Assembly (NCBI GenBank): GCA_002631855.1
Contig: NTLF01000013.1
Span: forward strand, 302,343 to 366,342
Source: Zunongwangia sp. ESRF-bin46
GTDB taxonomy: Bacteria; Bacteroidota; Bacteroidia; Flavobacteriales; Flavobacteriaceae
Length of the DNA stretch: 64,000 bases
Reading direction: 5' to 3'
The translations under genes were made by a program, and so were the position numbers. Shown piece by piece: positions 27,871-36,028 of this stretch; position 1 is the first letter of the stretch, and each line of letters opens with the position of its first letter. Below the pieces are notes generated by a model. The model was given only the letters and a program-made list of their open reading frames with translations. It did not search any database and was not told where the DNA came from.

Positions 27871-27900
27871 AAATATATTGGCAAACCTTTCAATATATTT
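27871..27900. repeat. Perfect 10-bp inverted repeat at the end of the methyltransferase gene
   Basis: AAATATATTG (27871-27880) and CAATATATTT (27891-27900) are perfect inverted arms around a 10-nt loop. The right arm reaches into the stop codon of the minus-strand methyltransferase. No T run follows on the minus strand, so this is an mRNA 3'-end hairpin or a binding palindrome rather than a standard terminator. Confidence 0.6.
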
Positions 27901-28609
27901 ATCTGTTTTTAATTGTGAGTTTTGCTAAATAGTCGTGATGGTCTCCTTCACAGACTACCTCAAAATCAAATCCGTTTTCATAGCAATATTTTTTGAAAAT
28001 GGTTTCATCTAAATAAACCCAGTTAAAGGGCTCGCTTTTTACTCCTTTGTATTTTATTGTAAATTCCAACTCACCATAATAGTGTTCTTCGGGAGGGAAA
28101 ATATTTTCTTCTTTAGCTGAATCCCAAAGGTATTTTAAATCACTGCTATCTATTAAAACTTGTCCCTTTGGGGTAAGCAACGATTTTAATTTCTGAAGGT
28201 ATTTTGAAACAAATTCCAGTTTCTGAAAAACACCGGTGCCGTTCATCAACAATAATATGGTGTCAAATTTTTTATCTTCCAGGTACAGTAAATCAATATG
28301 CTCTGCATGATTGACACTTCTTAATTTACAAACCTCTACAGCCCCTTTTGAAGTATCAATAGCCATAACCTGTAATCCTTTTTCCTGAAGATACAACGAA
28401 TGGCTCCCTGCACCGCAACCAACATCTAACACTTTTCCATATGACAAATCGAGTGCTTTCTGTTCAACTTGTGGCATTTCAGAATAACTTCGGAATAAAT
28501 AAGGAAGGGGCATCTCATCTTCTTCGGTAACATTGGTTTCGGTTAGGATATCCTCTGTATAATTTCCGTGGTAATAATCAAGTAAAGCGTTGCCTAAAAT
28601 ATCGGTCAT
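27899..28609 (-). CDS. Class I SAM-dependent methyltransferase
   Basis: This 236 aa protein has the Rossmann motif I KVLDVGCGAGSHSLYLQ (about 59-75), motif II with the acidic residue in VMAIDTSKGAVEVC, and LLLMNGTGVF at the post-II strand. It has no signal peptide. The substrate is unknown: the sequence belongs to the broad Methyltransf_11/25 group. It is divergent from the YkgJ-family gene with a 51-nt gap. Confidence 0.82.
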   Translation of the reverse strand: MTDILGNALLDYYHGNYTEDILTETNVTEEDEMPLPYLFRSYSEMPQVEQKALDLSYGKVLDVGCGAGSHSLYLQEKGLQVMAIDTSKGAVEVCKLRSVNHAEHIDLLYLEDKKFDTILLLMNGTGVFQKLEFVSKYLQKLKSLLTPKGQVLIDSSDLKYLWDSAKEENIFPPEEHYYGELEFTIKYKGVKSEPFNWVYLDETIFKKYCYENGFDFEVVCEGDHHDYLAKLTIKNR

Positions 28610-28645
28610 TGTTTTAATAGTAGAAGATGCTAGTGTTAATAATTG

Positions 28646-28653
28646 TACTTTTG
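28646..28653 (+). promoter_or_regulatory. Promoter -7 box directly before the YkgJ start
   Basis: TACTTTTG (28646-28653) matches TAnnTTTG. The ATG lies only 7 nt beyond it, so the transcript would start about 3-4 nt before the start codon, nearly leaderless. Confidence 0.5.
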
Positions 28654-28660
28654 CGTTGCT

Positions 28661-29152
28661 ATGGAAGAGATTCTAAAACAACTGCCACAACGCGCCAAAG
28701 ATACGCATAACGAGAACAAAAAGTTCTTTAAAAAACTAAAGCGCAAACCACCCAAAAATTTAGATTCTTTGATGCAAGAGTTGCATACCGAAGAGTTTGA
28801 ACGTACCGATTGCTTGACGTGTGCCAATTGCTGTAAAACCACTGGGCCGCTTTTTACCCAAAAAGATATTGAGCGTATTGCCAAGCATTTTAAGATGAAG
28901 CCCAGTAAGTTTATTGAAGCGTATTTACAGTTAGATGAAGAAAATGATTACGTGCTGCAAAGTGTTCCGTGCACTTTTTTAGGGGAAGATAATTACTGTA
29001 GTATTTACAATATGCGTCCAAAAGCCTGTAAGGAATTTCCACATACAGACAGAAGGAAGTTTCAGCAAATTTCAAATTTAACGTTGAAAAATGTAGCTAT
29101 TTGCCCGGCGGCCTTCAATATTGTTGAAGAAATGAAAAAACGGTTGCCTTAG
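28661..29152 (+). CDS. YkgJ-family cysteine cluster protein
   Basis: This 163 aa protein starts at ATG 28661 (MEEILKQLPQRAKD). A TTG at 28643 in the same frame lies upstream of, or within, the promoter box and is not used. It carries the cysteine cluster characteristic of the YkgJ/UPF0153 family: CLTCANCC, then PCTFLGEDNYCSIYNMRPKACKEFP, then ICPAA. The cysteines are thought to bind zinc or an Fe-S cluster. The function is unknown. Its downstream neighbour is the convergent NamZ gene, 11 nt away. Confidence 0.85.
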   Translation: MEEILKQLPQRAKDTHNENKKFFKKLKRKPPKNLDSLMQELHTEEFERTDCLTCANCCKTTGPLFTQKDIERIAKHFKMKPSKFIEAYLQLDEENDYVLQSVPCTFLGEDNYCSIYNMRPKACKEFPHTDRRKFQQISNLTLKNVAICPAAFNIVEEMKKRLP

Positions 29153-29163
29153 TTATATTTATA

Positions 29164-30507
29164 TTACTCATAAAGCATGTACTTCTGTCGCATAGCATCA
29201 TACTTTTCTAAATCACGTAACCAAGTAGCCCTTATTTCAAGATATGTATAACCGTTTTCTATTTGTTCTTGCAGTTTTGTCGTACCGGCAAGGTTGGTAA
29301 AGAAATTGTTGAAAAAATCTTTTTTCTTTCCATACCCTACGTAGGCTTCAATAAGCCACTCCAGATTTAGTTTATCTAGGTTTTTATTCTTTCGAAGATC
29401 TAATCCATTACAAGTTTCACCTTTAAATTTTGGGTATTTAGCTCCTTCATTGGCTTGCGGTGTAAATGTAAAGGGATAGAATTTAGAAGGTAACGATGGC
29501 GCTCCAAAAACTTGAAACTGCATATCTGTACCACGACCTGCACTAACGATAGTCCCTTCAAAAAAACAAAGACTTGGGTAGAGGTTAATAGCAGTGTCGT
29601 TGGGTAAGTTAGGCGATGGTTTTACAGGTAATGAATAGGCTGTTTGGTGGTTGTAGTTTTTAACCTTAATTACTTTAATGTCTGCTTTTATATTATTTTT
29701 TAACCAACCTTGTCCGTTAATCATTTGAGCGTATTCGCCAATGGTCATTCCGTGTACAACCGGTACAGGGTGCATCCCGACAAAGCTAGAATGTTCTGGT
29801 TCAAGAACAGGACCGTCAATATAATGCCCATTTGGATTTGGTCGATCTAAAATAAGCACTTGAATATTTGCTTCGGCGCAGGATTCCATTACGTAATGTA
29901 AAGTGGAAATATAGGTGTAGAACCGCGCGCCTACATCTTGTATGTCGAAAATCATAATGTCAATTCCATCTAATTGTTCTGTCGATGGCCTTTTGTTTTT
30001 TCCGTAAAGCGAAATAATAGGCAAACCTGTTTTGGTGTCAACACCATCTTTAACTACTTCGCCAGCATCTGCCTTTCCGCGAAAGCCGTGTTCTGGTGCA
30101 AATACTTTTTTTAAATTGATATTTTCAGAAACTAAAAAGTCCACCAAGTGTTTTGAATTGTCATCAACTCTCGAAGTTTGATTGGCAACCACACCGACTG
30201 ATTTGTTTTGTAATAATTTAGAATACAATGAAAATTGATCTGCACCAACTTCGATAGATTTTTCTTTTACAATTCCATCTTCTGTTTTTAGGCTTCCAAC
30301 TTCTACTTCATACTTCTTATTATTTTCAGCTCTTTTTCTCTTTCGTTCTAAATCCCGATCGTTATCTTCTTTTATATCGGCTCCCGCTTCAATATATTGA
30401 TCAAGCGTACTTTGTTTTACAGGTTCTTTTTCGGTAACCGAAGTTCCGCAGGAAAAAAAACTGAAAAGCAGAATGAAAACTGTATTTTTGAAGATAAGTA
30501 ACTGCAT
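29164..30507 (-). CDS. namZ: Exo-beta-N-acetylmuramidase NamZ family (DUF1343) lipoprotein
   Basis: This lipoprotein of the DUF1343 family includes NamZ, which removes MurNAc from the non-reducing ends of peptidoglycan fragments during cell-wall recycling. From ATG 30507 it starts MQLLIFKNTVFILLFSFFSC, with a lipobox cysteine at residue 20. Upstream starts at 30537 or 30561 are possible but would run into the divergent gene. Family segments seen are GVVANQTSR, VFAPEHGFRGKADAGE, DIQDVGARFYTYI, VLDRPNPNGHYIDGPVLEPE and SAGRGTDMQFQVFGAP. It lies head to head with the LolC-like permease, 10 nt between starts. Confidence 0.82.
   Translation of the reverse strand: MQLLIFKNTVFILLFSFFSCGTSVTEKEPVKQSTLDQYIEAGADIKEDNDRDLERKRKRAENNKKYEVEVGSLKTEDGIVKEKSIEVGADQFSLYSKLLQNKSVGVVANQTSRVDDNSKHLVDFLVSENINLKKVFAPEHGFRGKADAGEVVKDGVDTKTGLPIISLYGKNKRPSTEQLDGIDIMIFDIQDVGARFYTYISTLHYVMESCAEANIQVLILDRPNPNGHYIDGPVLEPEHSSFVGMHPVPVVHGMTIGEYAQMINGQGWLKNNIKADIKVIKVKNYNHQTAYSLPVKPSPNLPNDTAINLYPSLCFFEGTIVSAGRGTDMQFQVFGAPSLPSKFYPFTFTPQANEGAKYPKFKGETCNGLDLRKNKNLDKLNLEWLIEAYVGYGKKKDFFNNFFTNLAGTTKLQEQIENGYTYLEIRATWLRDLEKYDAMRQKYMLYE
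30483..30490 (+). promoter_or_regulatory. Promoter -7 box of the FtsX-like permease, inside namZ
   Basis: TATTTTTG matches TAnnTTTG and sits inside the signal-peptide codons of namZ. It is 27 nt before the GTG at 30518, and so supports that start over the ATG at 30473. Confidence 0.4.
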
Positions 30508-30517
30508 AAACAAATTT

Positions 30518-31753
30518 GTGAATTTCGAATTTTTCATCGCCCGGCGCATAATTGCCTCCAAGGACTATAAAAGTAGCATTTCGGCACCAATAATAAAAAT
30601 TGCCATCACGGCAATTGCTATAGGTATTATTATGATGTTGGTTTCGATAGCTACGGGGGTTGGGCTTCAGAAAAAAATTAGAGATAAAGTTTCGGCTTTT
30701 AACGGGGATATTATAATCACCAATTTTGACACAAATTTCTCTAATGATTCGCAAATCCCTATTTCAAAAGAACAAGATTTCTATCCTAACTTTTCAAGTG
30801 TTGAAGGGGTTAACCATATTCAAGTGACTGCATTAAAAGGTGGTGTTATCCGTACGGCAGAAGATTTTGAAGGGATTGTGGTAAAAGGCGTTGGGGACGA
30901 TTATAACTGGGAAACTTTCAGTGATTTTTTAATTGAAGGTAGGTTGCCCGATTATTCTGAAAATTTAAATGACGAGATTTTAATTTCGCAATATCTCGCC
31001 AACCGCCTGCAATTTAATGTAGAAGATCGCGTAAACACCTTTTTTTTACAAGATGCTGAAAATAAAAAAACGAGAAGTCTTGGTTTAAAAATCGTAGGGA
31101 TTTACAATAGCGGTTTTCAGCAATTTGATGAACAATATTTAATAGCGGATATCCGTCACATTCAACGTCTAAACAAATGGGACGATAACCAAATAGGGGC
31201 TTTTGAATTATTTGTTGACGATTTTGATAACATTCAAGCGGTCGGCAATGCAGTCTATAATGAAACTCCCAGTACACTGGATACCCAGACCATTCGTCAA
31301 AAATATGGGGCTATTTTTGAATGGCTCGATTTGTTCGATTTTAACATTGCGCTTATCATCGGGATTATGATCTTAGTCGCAGGTATTAATATGATTACCG
31401 CTTTGTTGGTTTTAATTTTAGAGCGTACGCAAATGATTGGGATACTCAAAGCTTTGGGTAGCAACGACTGGAGCGTCCGGAAAGTATTTATTTATAACGC
31501 TATGTACTTAATTGGCGTAGGTTTGTTTTGGGGAAATGTAATAGGGCTAGGGCTTTTATTTCTTCAGAAATATTTCAAGCTTTTCCCATTAAACCCAGAT
31601 ACGTATTATGTAACCGAGGCACCAGTATATATTGATATAGGGTATATTTTACTGCTTAATGCCGGAACGTTTATTTTATGTTTATTAATGTTACTTATTC
31701 CTTCCTACATAATTGCCAAAATTTCCCCAGTGAAGGCCATTCGGTTTGAATAA
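30518..31753 (+). CDS. LolC/LolE-like FtsX-family ABC transporter permease
   Basis: This permease of about 411 aa has one N-terminal membrane segment (IIKIAITAIAIGIIMMLVSI) and a large periplasmic MacB-PCD-like domain. Three C-terminal membrane segments follow, with LVLILERTQMIGILKALGSN just after the second, the usual LolC/E coupling region. LolC/E-type permeases extract lipoproteins from the inner membrane together with the LolD ATPase; no ATPase gene is adjacent. I place the start at GTG 30518 (reads as MNFEFFIARRI, the normal family N-terminus). A longer frame begins at ATG 30473 inside namZ. Confidence 0.82.
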   Translation: MNFEFFIARRIIASKDYKSSISAPIIKIAITAIAIGIIMMLVSIATGVGLQKKIRDKVSAFNGDIIITNFDTNFSNDSQIPISKEQDFYPNFSSVEGVNHIQVTALKGGVIRTAEDFEGIVVKGVGDDYNWETFSDFLIEGRLPDYSENLNDEILISQYLANRLQFNVEDRVNTFFLQDAENKKTRSLGLKIVGIYNSGFQQFDEQYLIADIRHIQRLNKWDDNQIGAFELFVDDFDNIQAVGNAVYNETPSTLDTQTIRQKYGAIFEWLDLFDFNIALIIGIMILVAGINMITALLVLILERTQMIGILKALGSNDWSVRKVFIYNAMYLIGVGLFWGNVIGLGLLFLQKYFKLFPLNPDTYYVTEAPVYIDIGYILLLNAGTFILCLLMLLIPSYIIAKISPVKAIRFE

Positions 31754-31762
31754 TAGAAAACC

Positions 31763-31793
31763 TTGTAGTTTTTTAGGCTAAACCGTACCTTTG
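31763..31793 (+). promoter_or_regulatory. Promoter of the cysteine/cystathionine synthase gene
   Basis: TTG (31763-31765), a 20-nt spacer and TACCTTTG (31786-31793) form a complete Bacteroidetes promoter. The leader to ATG 31813 is about 15 nt. Confidence 0.65.
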
Positions 31794-31812
31794 CCCCGCA
31801 TAAAAAATAGCT

Positions 31813-32793
31813 ATGAAATACGCAAAAAACATGTTAGAGACCATCGGTAATACGCCGTTGGTTAAAATAAATAAACTAGCCGAAGAAATCCCAGCTTTGG
31901 TACTAGCCAAATACGAAACTTTTAACCCTGGTAACTCGGTAAAAGACCGAATGGCAGTAAAAATGATCGAAGAGGCTGAAGCTGACGGAAGATTAAAGCC
32001 CGGAGGGACTATTATTGAAGGTACTAGTGGTAACACAGGTATGGGCCTGGCGCTTGGTGCAATCGTTAAAGGCTATAAAATGGTTTGCGTAATCAGCGAC
32101 AAGCAGAGTAAAGAAAAAATGGATATTTTACGTGCCGTGGGTAGTGAAGTAGTGGTGTGTCCAAACGATGTAGAACCAGATGATCCGCGCTCGTATTATT
32201 CAACCTCAAAACGTCTGGCAGAAGAAACCCCGAACAGTTGGTACGTAAACCAATATGATAACCCCAGTAATGCAAAAGCACATTACGAAAGTACAGGCCC
32301 TGAAATTTGGGAACAAACAGAAGGGAAAATCACACACTTTGTAGTTGGAGTTGGAACTGGAGGAACCATTAGTGGTGTTGGTAAATATTTAAAAGAAAAG
32401 AATCCTGACATTAAAATCTGGGGTATCGATACCTACGGAAGTGTTTTTAAAAAATACCATGAAACAGGTGAGTTTGATGAAAACGAAATCTACCCATACA
32501 TCACCGAAGGAATTGGCGAAGATATTCTTCCTGCCAATGTAGATTTTGATATTATTGATGGCTTTACCAAAGTGACCGATAAAGATGCAGCGGTTTATAC
32601 ACGAAAATTGGCCGAAGTAGAAGGAATGTTTTTAGGTAACTCTGCTGGGGCAGCTATGAAAGGCTTACTTCAGTTAAAAGAACACTTTACCAAAGATGAT
32701 GTGGTGGTTGTTTTATTTCACGATCACGGAAGCCGTTACGTGGCCAAAATTTATAATGACGATTGGATGCGTGAGCAAGGGTTTATTGATTAA
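31813..32793 (+). CDS. PLP-dependent cysteine synthase / cystathionine beta-synthase-like
   Basis: This 326 aa beta-family PLP enzyme has Lys44 in NSVKDR as the internal aldimine, GTSGNTG (70-76) for the phosphate and substrate carboxylate, and GVGTGGTISGVG near 178. The segment DPRSYYSTSKRLAEETPNSWYVNQYDNPSNAKAHYESTGPEI, and ITEGIGEDILP later, look closer to cystathionine beta-synthases than to classic CysK, though there is no CBS domain. It makes cysteine from O-acetylserine and sulfide, or cystathionine from serine and homocysteine; sequence alone cannot choose. It is monocistronic, with a promoter at 31763 and a terminator at 32816. Confidence 0.88.
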   Translation: MKYAKNMLETIGNTPLVKINKLAEEIPALVLAKYETFNPGNSVKDRMAVKMIEEAEADGRLKPGGTIIEGTSGNTGMGLALGAIVKGYKMVCVISDKQSKEKMDILRAVGSEVVVCPNDVEPDDPRSYYSTSKRLAEETPNSWYVNQYDNPSNAKAHYESTGPEIWEQTEGKITHFVVGVGTGGTISGVGKYLKEKNPDIKIWGIDTYGSVFKKYHETGEFDENEIYPYITEGIGEDILPANVDFDIIDGFTKVTDKDAAVYTRKLAEVEGMFLGNSAGAAMKGLLQLKEHFTKDDVVVVLFHDHGSRYVAKIYNDDWMREQGFID

Positions 32794-32815
32794 TTCTTCA
32801 GAAATAATATTTAAT

Positions 32816-32850
32816 AAATCCCGTTCCATTGCATTTGGAGCGGGATTTTT
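32816..32850 (+). terminator. Intrinsic terminator of the cysteine synthase-like gene
   Basis: AAATCCCG (32816-32823) pairs with CGGGATTT (32841-32848), extended by four inner pairs. A T-rich tail follows. Confidence 0.85.
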
Positions 32851-32866
32851 CTATTTTTAGAGAGTC

Positions 32867-33226
32867 ATGAAGCGCGAAGCACAAAAACTGTTCAAATATT
32901 TACGTACCAAACCAGTGCCTGTTAATACACGGGAAATATTGGCCTTGGAACGAACCAAACTGGCAAACGAACGCACCTTGTTAGCTTACATTAAGGCATC
33001 TTTATATTTATTATTAGGTGGTTTAGCGCTATTAGGGTTGGAAGATTTTCAAAGAATACGCTGGTTGGGTTATGTAGCTTTGGTGGTCTGTATCGTTTTT
33101 TTAGGCGTCGGGATTATGCGGTATATTGTTTTAAATAGGAGGTTATATAAATGGCACAGGGTATTGTTTACCGACACCATACCTGAAGATAATGAGAAAA
33201 ATACAGACACTACGACTTCAAAATAA
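32867..33226 (+). CDS. YidH/DUF202 family inner-membrane protein
   Basis: This 119 aa protein carries the DUF202 signature LALERTKLANERTLLAYIKASLYLLLGG (about 25-52), followed by a second hydrophobic segment (WLGYVALVVCIVFLGVGIM). The N-terminal 20 residues are basic. Two membrane segments fit the family. The function is unknown; some DUF202 proteins accompany VTC-like polyphosphate enzymes, but no such gene is here. It starts 73 nt after the cysteine synthase gene, beyond the terminator. Confidence 0.85.
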   Translation: MKREAQKLFKYLRTKPVPVNTREILALERTKLANERTLLAYIKASLYLLLGGLALLGLEDFQRIRWLGYVALVVCIVFLGVGIMRYIVLNRRLYKWHRVLFTDTIPEDNEKNTDTTTSK

Positions 33227-33269
33227 AATGTATCTTCGTTACTGAAACTCCCCGTAACTTTTTCTAAAA

Positions 33270-34544
33270 ATGAAAGAAGATTTTCTGCATTACGTGTGGA
33301 AGTTTCAAAAATTTACCACAACCCAATTAAAAACTACGGAAGGAGCATTGGTAAAGATACTTTCCGTTGGACAGCATAATCATGATTCTGGGCCTGATTT
33401 CTTTAATGCGAAAGTATCTATAGATGATCAATTATGGGCCGGAAATGTAGAGATTCATCTAAAATCTTCAGATTGGTATGCGCATCATCATGAAGAAGAC
33501 ACCGCTTACGATTCAGTGATATTACATGTGGTCTGGGAACATGATGCTGAGGTTTTTACGAATGATAATTCGCGTATTCCTACAGTAGAAGTAAAGAATA
33601 TAATAAATACAGCAACCCTGAACACGTACCGCAAGCTGTTTTCTAAAAAACAAAAGTGGATACCGTGTGAACAAGAATTTTCGAATGTTGATGAGTTTAC
33701 TATACACAATTGGTTAGAACGTCTGTATTTTGAAAGGCTTCAGCAAAAATCTAAACTTATTTTAAAAGAACTGGAAACCTCTAATAACCATTGGGAAGCA
33801 GTTTTATTTAACTTATTGGCAAAGAACTTTGGGTTAAAAGTGAATGGTGCCGCCTTTTATAGCATGGCGCAATCATTGGATTTTTCAATAGTGAAAAAGT
33901 GTGCTGAAAAACCGTTAGAGTTAGAAGCATTGTTTTTGGGACAGTCAGGTTTATTAGAGGAAACACTAGAAGACGGTTATTTTAAAGAGCTTCAGAAAAA
34001 ATATAATTATGTGTCGCATAAATTTCAGTTTTTAAATGATGCGGTAGTTGCACCCAAATACTTTAGGTTACGGCCACCAAATTTCCCGACAATCCGCTTA
34101 TCACAATTGGCAATGCTGTATCGAGAACAAAAGCAATTGTTTTCTAAAATTATTTCAACTAATGAAAAAGAAGCTTTCTACGACCTCTTTAATGTTAATG
34201 CATCAGAATATTGGGATACACATTATAATTTTGGCGTGGTTTCAGCAAAACGGAAAAAGAAATTGACCAAAGCGTTTATCGATTTATTGCTCATCAATAC
34301 GGTCATTCCTTTAAAGTTTTGCTACGCTAATTTTATTAAAAGTGACATTTCAGAAGAACTTATCCGGCTTACTTCTTCGATAGATAAAGAAGAAAACAGT
34401 ATTATCAATAAATTTAATCAATTAAAACCAGTTGCCAATACTGCATTGCATTCGCAGGGATTCCTTCAGCTTAAAAATGAATACTGTGATAATAAACAAT
34501 GTTTGCATTGTGCAATTGGCAATGCTGTTTTAAAGGGAAACTGA
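33270..34544 (+). CDS. DUF2851 family protein
   Basis: This 424 aa cytosolic protein belongs to DUF2851, found almost only in Bacteroidetes. The N-terminus has MKEDFLHYVWKFQKF, GQHNHDSGPDFFNAKV (about 33-48), WAGNVEIHLKSSDWYAHHH and SVILHVVWEHD. The C-terminus has QGFLQLKNEYCDNKQCLHCAIG, whose cysteines could bind a metal. The central part is helical. Its activity is unknown. It stands 43 nt after the DUF202 gene, in the same direction. Confidence 0.85.
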   Translation: MKEDFLHYVWKFQKFTTTQLKTTEGALVKILSVGQHNHDSGPDFFNAKVSIDDQLWAGNVEIHLKSSDWYAHHHEEDTAYDSVILHVVWEHDAEVFTNDNSRIPTVEVKNIINTATLNTYRKLFSKKQKWIPCEQEFSNVDEFTIHNWLERLYFERLQQKSKLILKELETSNNHWEAVLFNLLAKNFGLKVNGAAFYSMAQSLDFSIVKKCAEKPLELEALFLGQSGLLEETLEDGYFKELQKKYNYVSHKFQFLNDAVVAPKYFRLRPPNFPTIRLSQLAMLYREQKQLFSKIISTNEKEAFYDLFNVNASEYWDTHYNFGVVSAKRKKKLTKAFIDLLLINTVIPLKFCYANFIKSDISEELIRLTSSIDKEENSIINKFNQLKPVANTALHSQGFLQLKNEYCDNKQCLHCAIGNAVLKGN

Positions 34545-34573
34545 TTGTTATTTACTTTGATTTATACCCATCT

Positions 34574-34581
34574 TAAATTTG
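34574..34581 (+). promoter_or_regulatory. Candidate promoter -7 box of the PspC gene
   Basis: TAAATTTG matches TAnnTTTG, 26 nt before the ATG at 34608. An upstream TTTG at 34556-34559 is rather close (14-nt spacer). Confidence 0.35.
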
Positions 34582-34607
34582 TTGTGAAAAAATAGTAATT
34601 TGCAAGT

Positions 34608-34838
34608 ATGTTACAATTGGTGTACAACATCCGGTATTTTTTTGAAAAAAGAGGCTTTTATGTAAGTTCACGCTTGGCAGATCGCTTAGGGATGCGAGTA
34701 AAAAATGTTCGTCTTTTTTTTATCTACCTGTCTTTTGCAACATTGGGCGTGGGGTTTGCCATATACGTAACACTCGCTTTTTGGTTGCGGTTAAAAGATT
34801 TGGTGTATGCTAAACGGACTTCGGTTTTCGATTTGTAA
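34608..34838 (+). CDS. PspC-domain small membrane protein
   Basis: This 76 aa protein ends with a hydrophobic helix (FFIYLSFATLGVGFAIYVTLAFWLRL) preceded by VSSRLADRLGMRVKNVR, the pattern of the PspC domain, a regulator of envelope stress responses. The N-terminal tail is basic. It is shorter than the multi-domain PspC proteins of many Bacteroidetes. Its neighbours (DUF2851, K+ channel) give no function. Confidence 0.78.
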   Translation: MLQLVYNIRYFFEKRGFYVSSRLADRLGMRVKNVRLFFIYLSFATLGVGFAIYVTLAFWLRLKDLVYAKRTSVFDL

Positions 34839-34911
34839 AGTGTCTTCTAAAAACTGAAAACCTAATGATAATAAATCATCTATCTTCCGCTTTTTCAAAT
34901 ACTTTATACAG

Positions 34912-35922
34912 ATGAAAAGATTAGTCAATTCAAAAATTTACGGAGCAATCTTTTTGTTGATTCTCGTTTTTTCAGTTGGGATATTAGCTTTTAGGTTTTT
35001 TTCTGGTTACACATGGATTGATGCCATTTACATGACCGTGATAAGTATTACCACGGTTGGATTTCAAGAAGTGCGTCCGTTGGGGCCTTTCGAAAAAATG
35101 TTTACCTCTCTTCTTATACTTTCTAGTATATTTATAGTGGGTTATGCCATTTCAGTAATAACAGAGTATATTTTAAGTAAAAATAACATCGGAAATTTAA
35201 AACAAAAAAGAGTGCAAAAAAGAGTAGATTTATTGCAAAACCATGTCATAGTTTGTGGTTATGGCCGTAATGGACAGCAAGCTGTTGAGAAGTTAGTAGA
35301 TTACAAAAAAGACTTTGTAGTTATCGAAATTGACGAACAAGTAGTAGAACGTTTTTCTGAAACCGATATTTTATATGTAACTGGAAATGCCAATGAAGAT
35401 GAAGTTTTGTCGCGGGCTGGTATAAAAAAAGCTGCTACGGTAATATGCGCCTTACCGAGTGATGCTGATAATCTTTTTATAGTACTTTCAGCAAGACAGA
35501 TGAATCCAAAATTAAAAATAATAAGCCGTGCCAGTGAGGAGACCAGTTATAAAAAATTGAAACTTGCCGGAGCCGATAACGTGATTATGCCAGATAAAAT
35601 AGGCGGGGCACATATGGCAAACTTGGTAGTGACCCCAGATTTAGTTGAGTTTTTGGACAACCTTTCCGTTTCAGGGGAAAAAGACAGTATCAATGTAGAA
35701 CAGATACCTTTTGAGAATGTATGCCCAGATGGCATTCAAAAAGCAATTTTAGAGCTAGATATTCGCAATAAAACAGGCTGTTCGGTAATTGGCTATAAAG
35801 CCTCAGATGGTAATTATGTAGTTAACCCAGAGCCTTCCATGAAACTTGAAAAGGGTTCTAGTTTAATACTTATTGGAAGACCAGATCAAATTAAAAACCT
35901 AAAAAAGTTATACAACGTTTAA
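34912..35922 (+). CDS. K+ channel with C-terminal RCK (TrkA-N/TrkA-C) domain
   Basis: This 336 aa protein has one N-terminal helix (about 10-29) and a pore helix with the filter ITTVGFQEV (46-54). A second membrane helix follows (about 63-87). An RCK domain opens with VIVCGYGRNG (112-121, GxGxxG for NAD/ligand) and VIEIDEQ. It ends in a TrkA-C-like part. This is the MthK/Kch layout of a 2-TM channel gated by cytosolic ligand. The filter reads TVGFQ rather than TVGYG, so the second filter Gly is replaced by Gln. A preference for K+ is inferred from the family. Confidence 0.85.
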   Translation: MKRLVNSKIYGAIFLLILVFSVGILAFRFFSGYTWIDAIYMTVISITTVGFQEVRPLGPFEKMFTSLLILSSIFIVGYAISVITEYILSKNNIGNLKQKRVQKRVDLLQNHVIVCGYGRNGQQAVEKLVDYKKDFVVIEIDEQVVERFSETDILYVTGNANEDEVLSRAGIKKAATVICALPSDADNLFIVLSARQMNPKLKIISRASEETSYKKLKLAGADNVIMPDKIGGAHMANLVVTPDLVEFLDNLSVSGEKDSINVEQIPFENVCPDGIQKAILELDIRNKTGCSVIGYKASDGNYVVNPEPSMKLEKGSSLILIGRPDQIKNLKKLYNV

Positions 35923-36028
35923 GAAACTGTTAATTTTTTAACGTATAAATGTTTGAAATACCCTAATTTTTTTAGCATATTGCCAAAACAAATTTTTTCA
36001 AGCGAATAGTAATTAACTAAAAACTACA

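Noticed and set aside
28643..28660. Upstream TTG start for the YkgJ gene
   Set aside because: It lies 3 nt upstream of and runs through the -7 box; the ATG at 28661 gives the conserved N-terminus.
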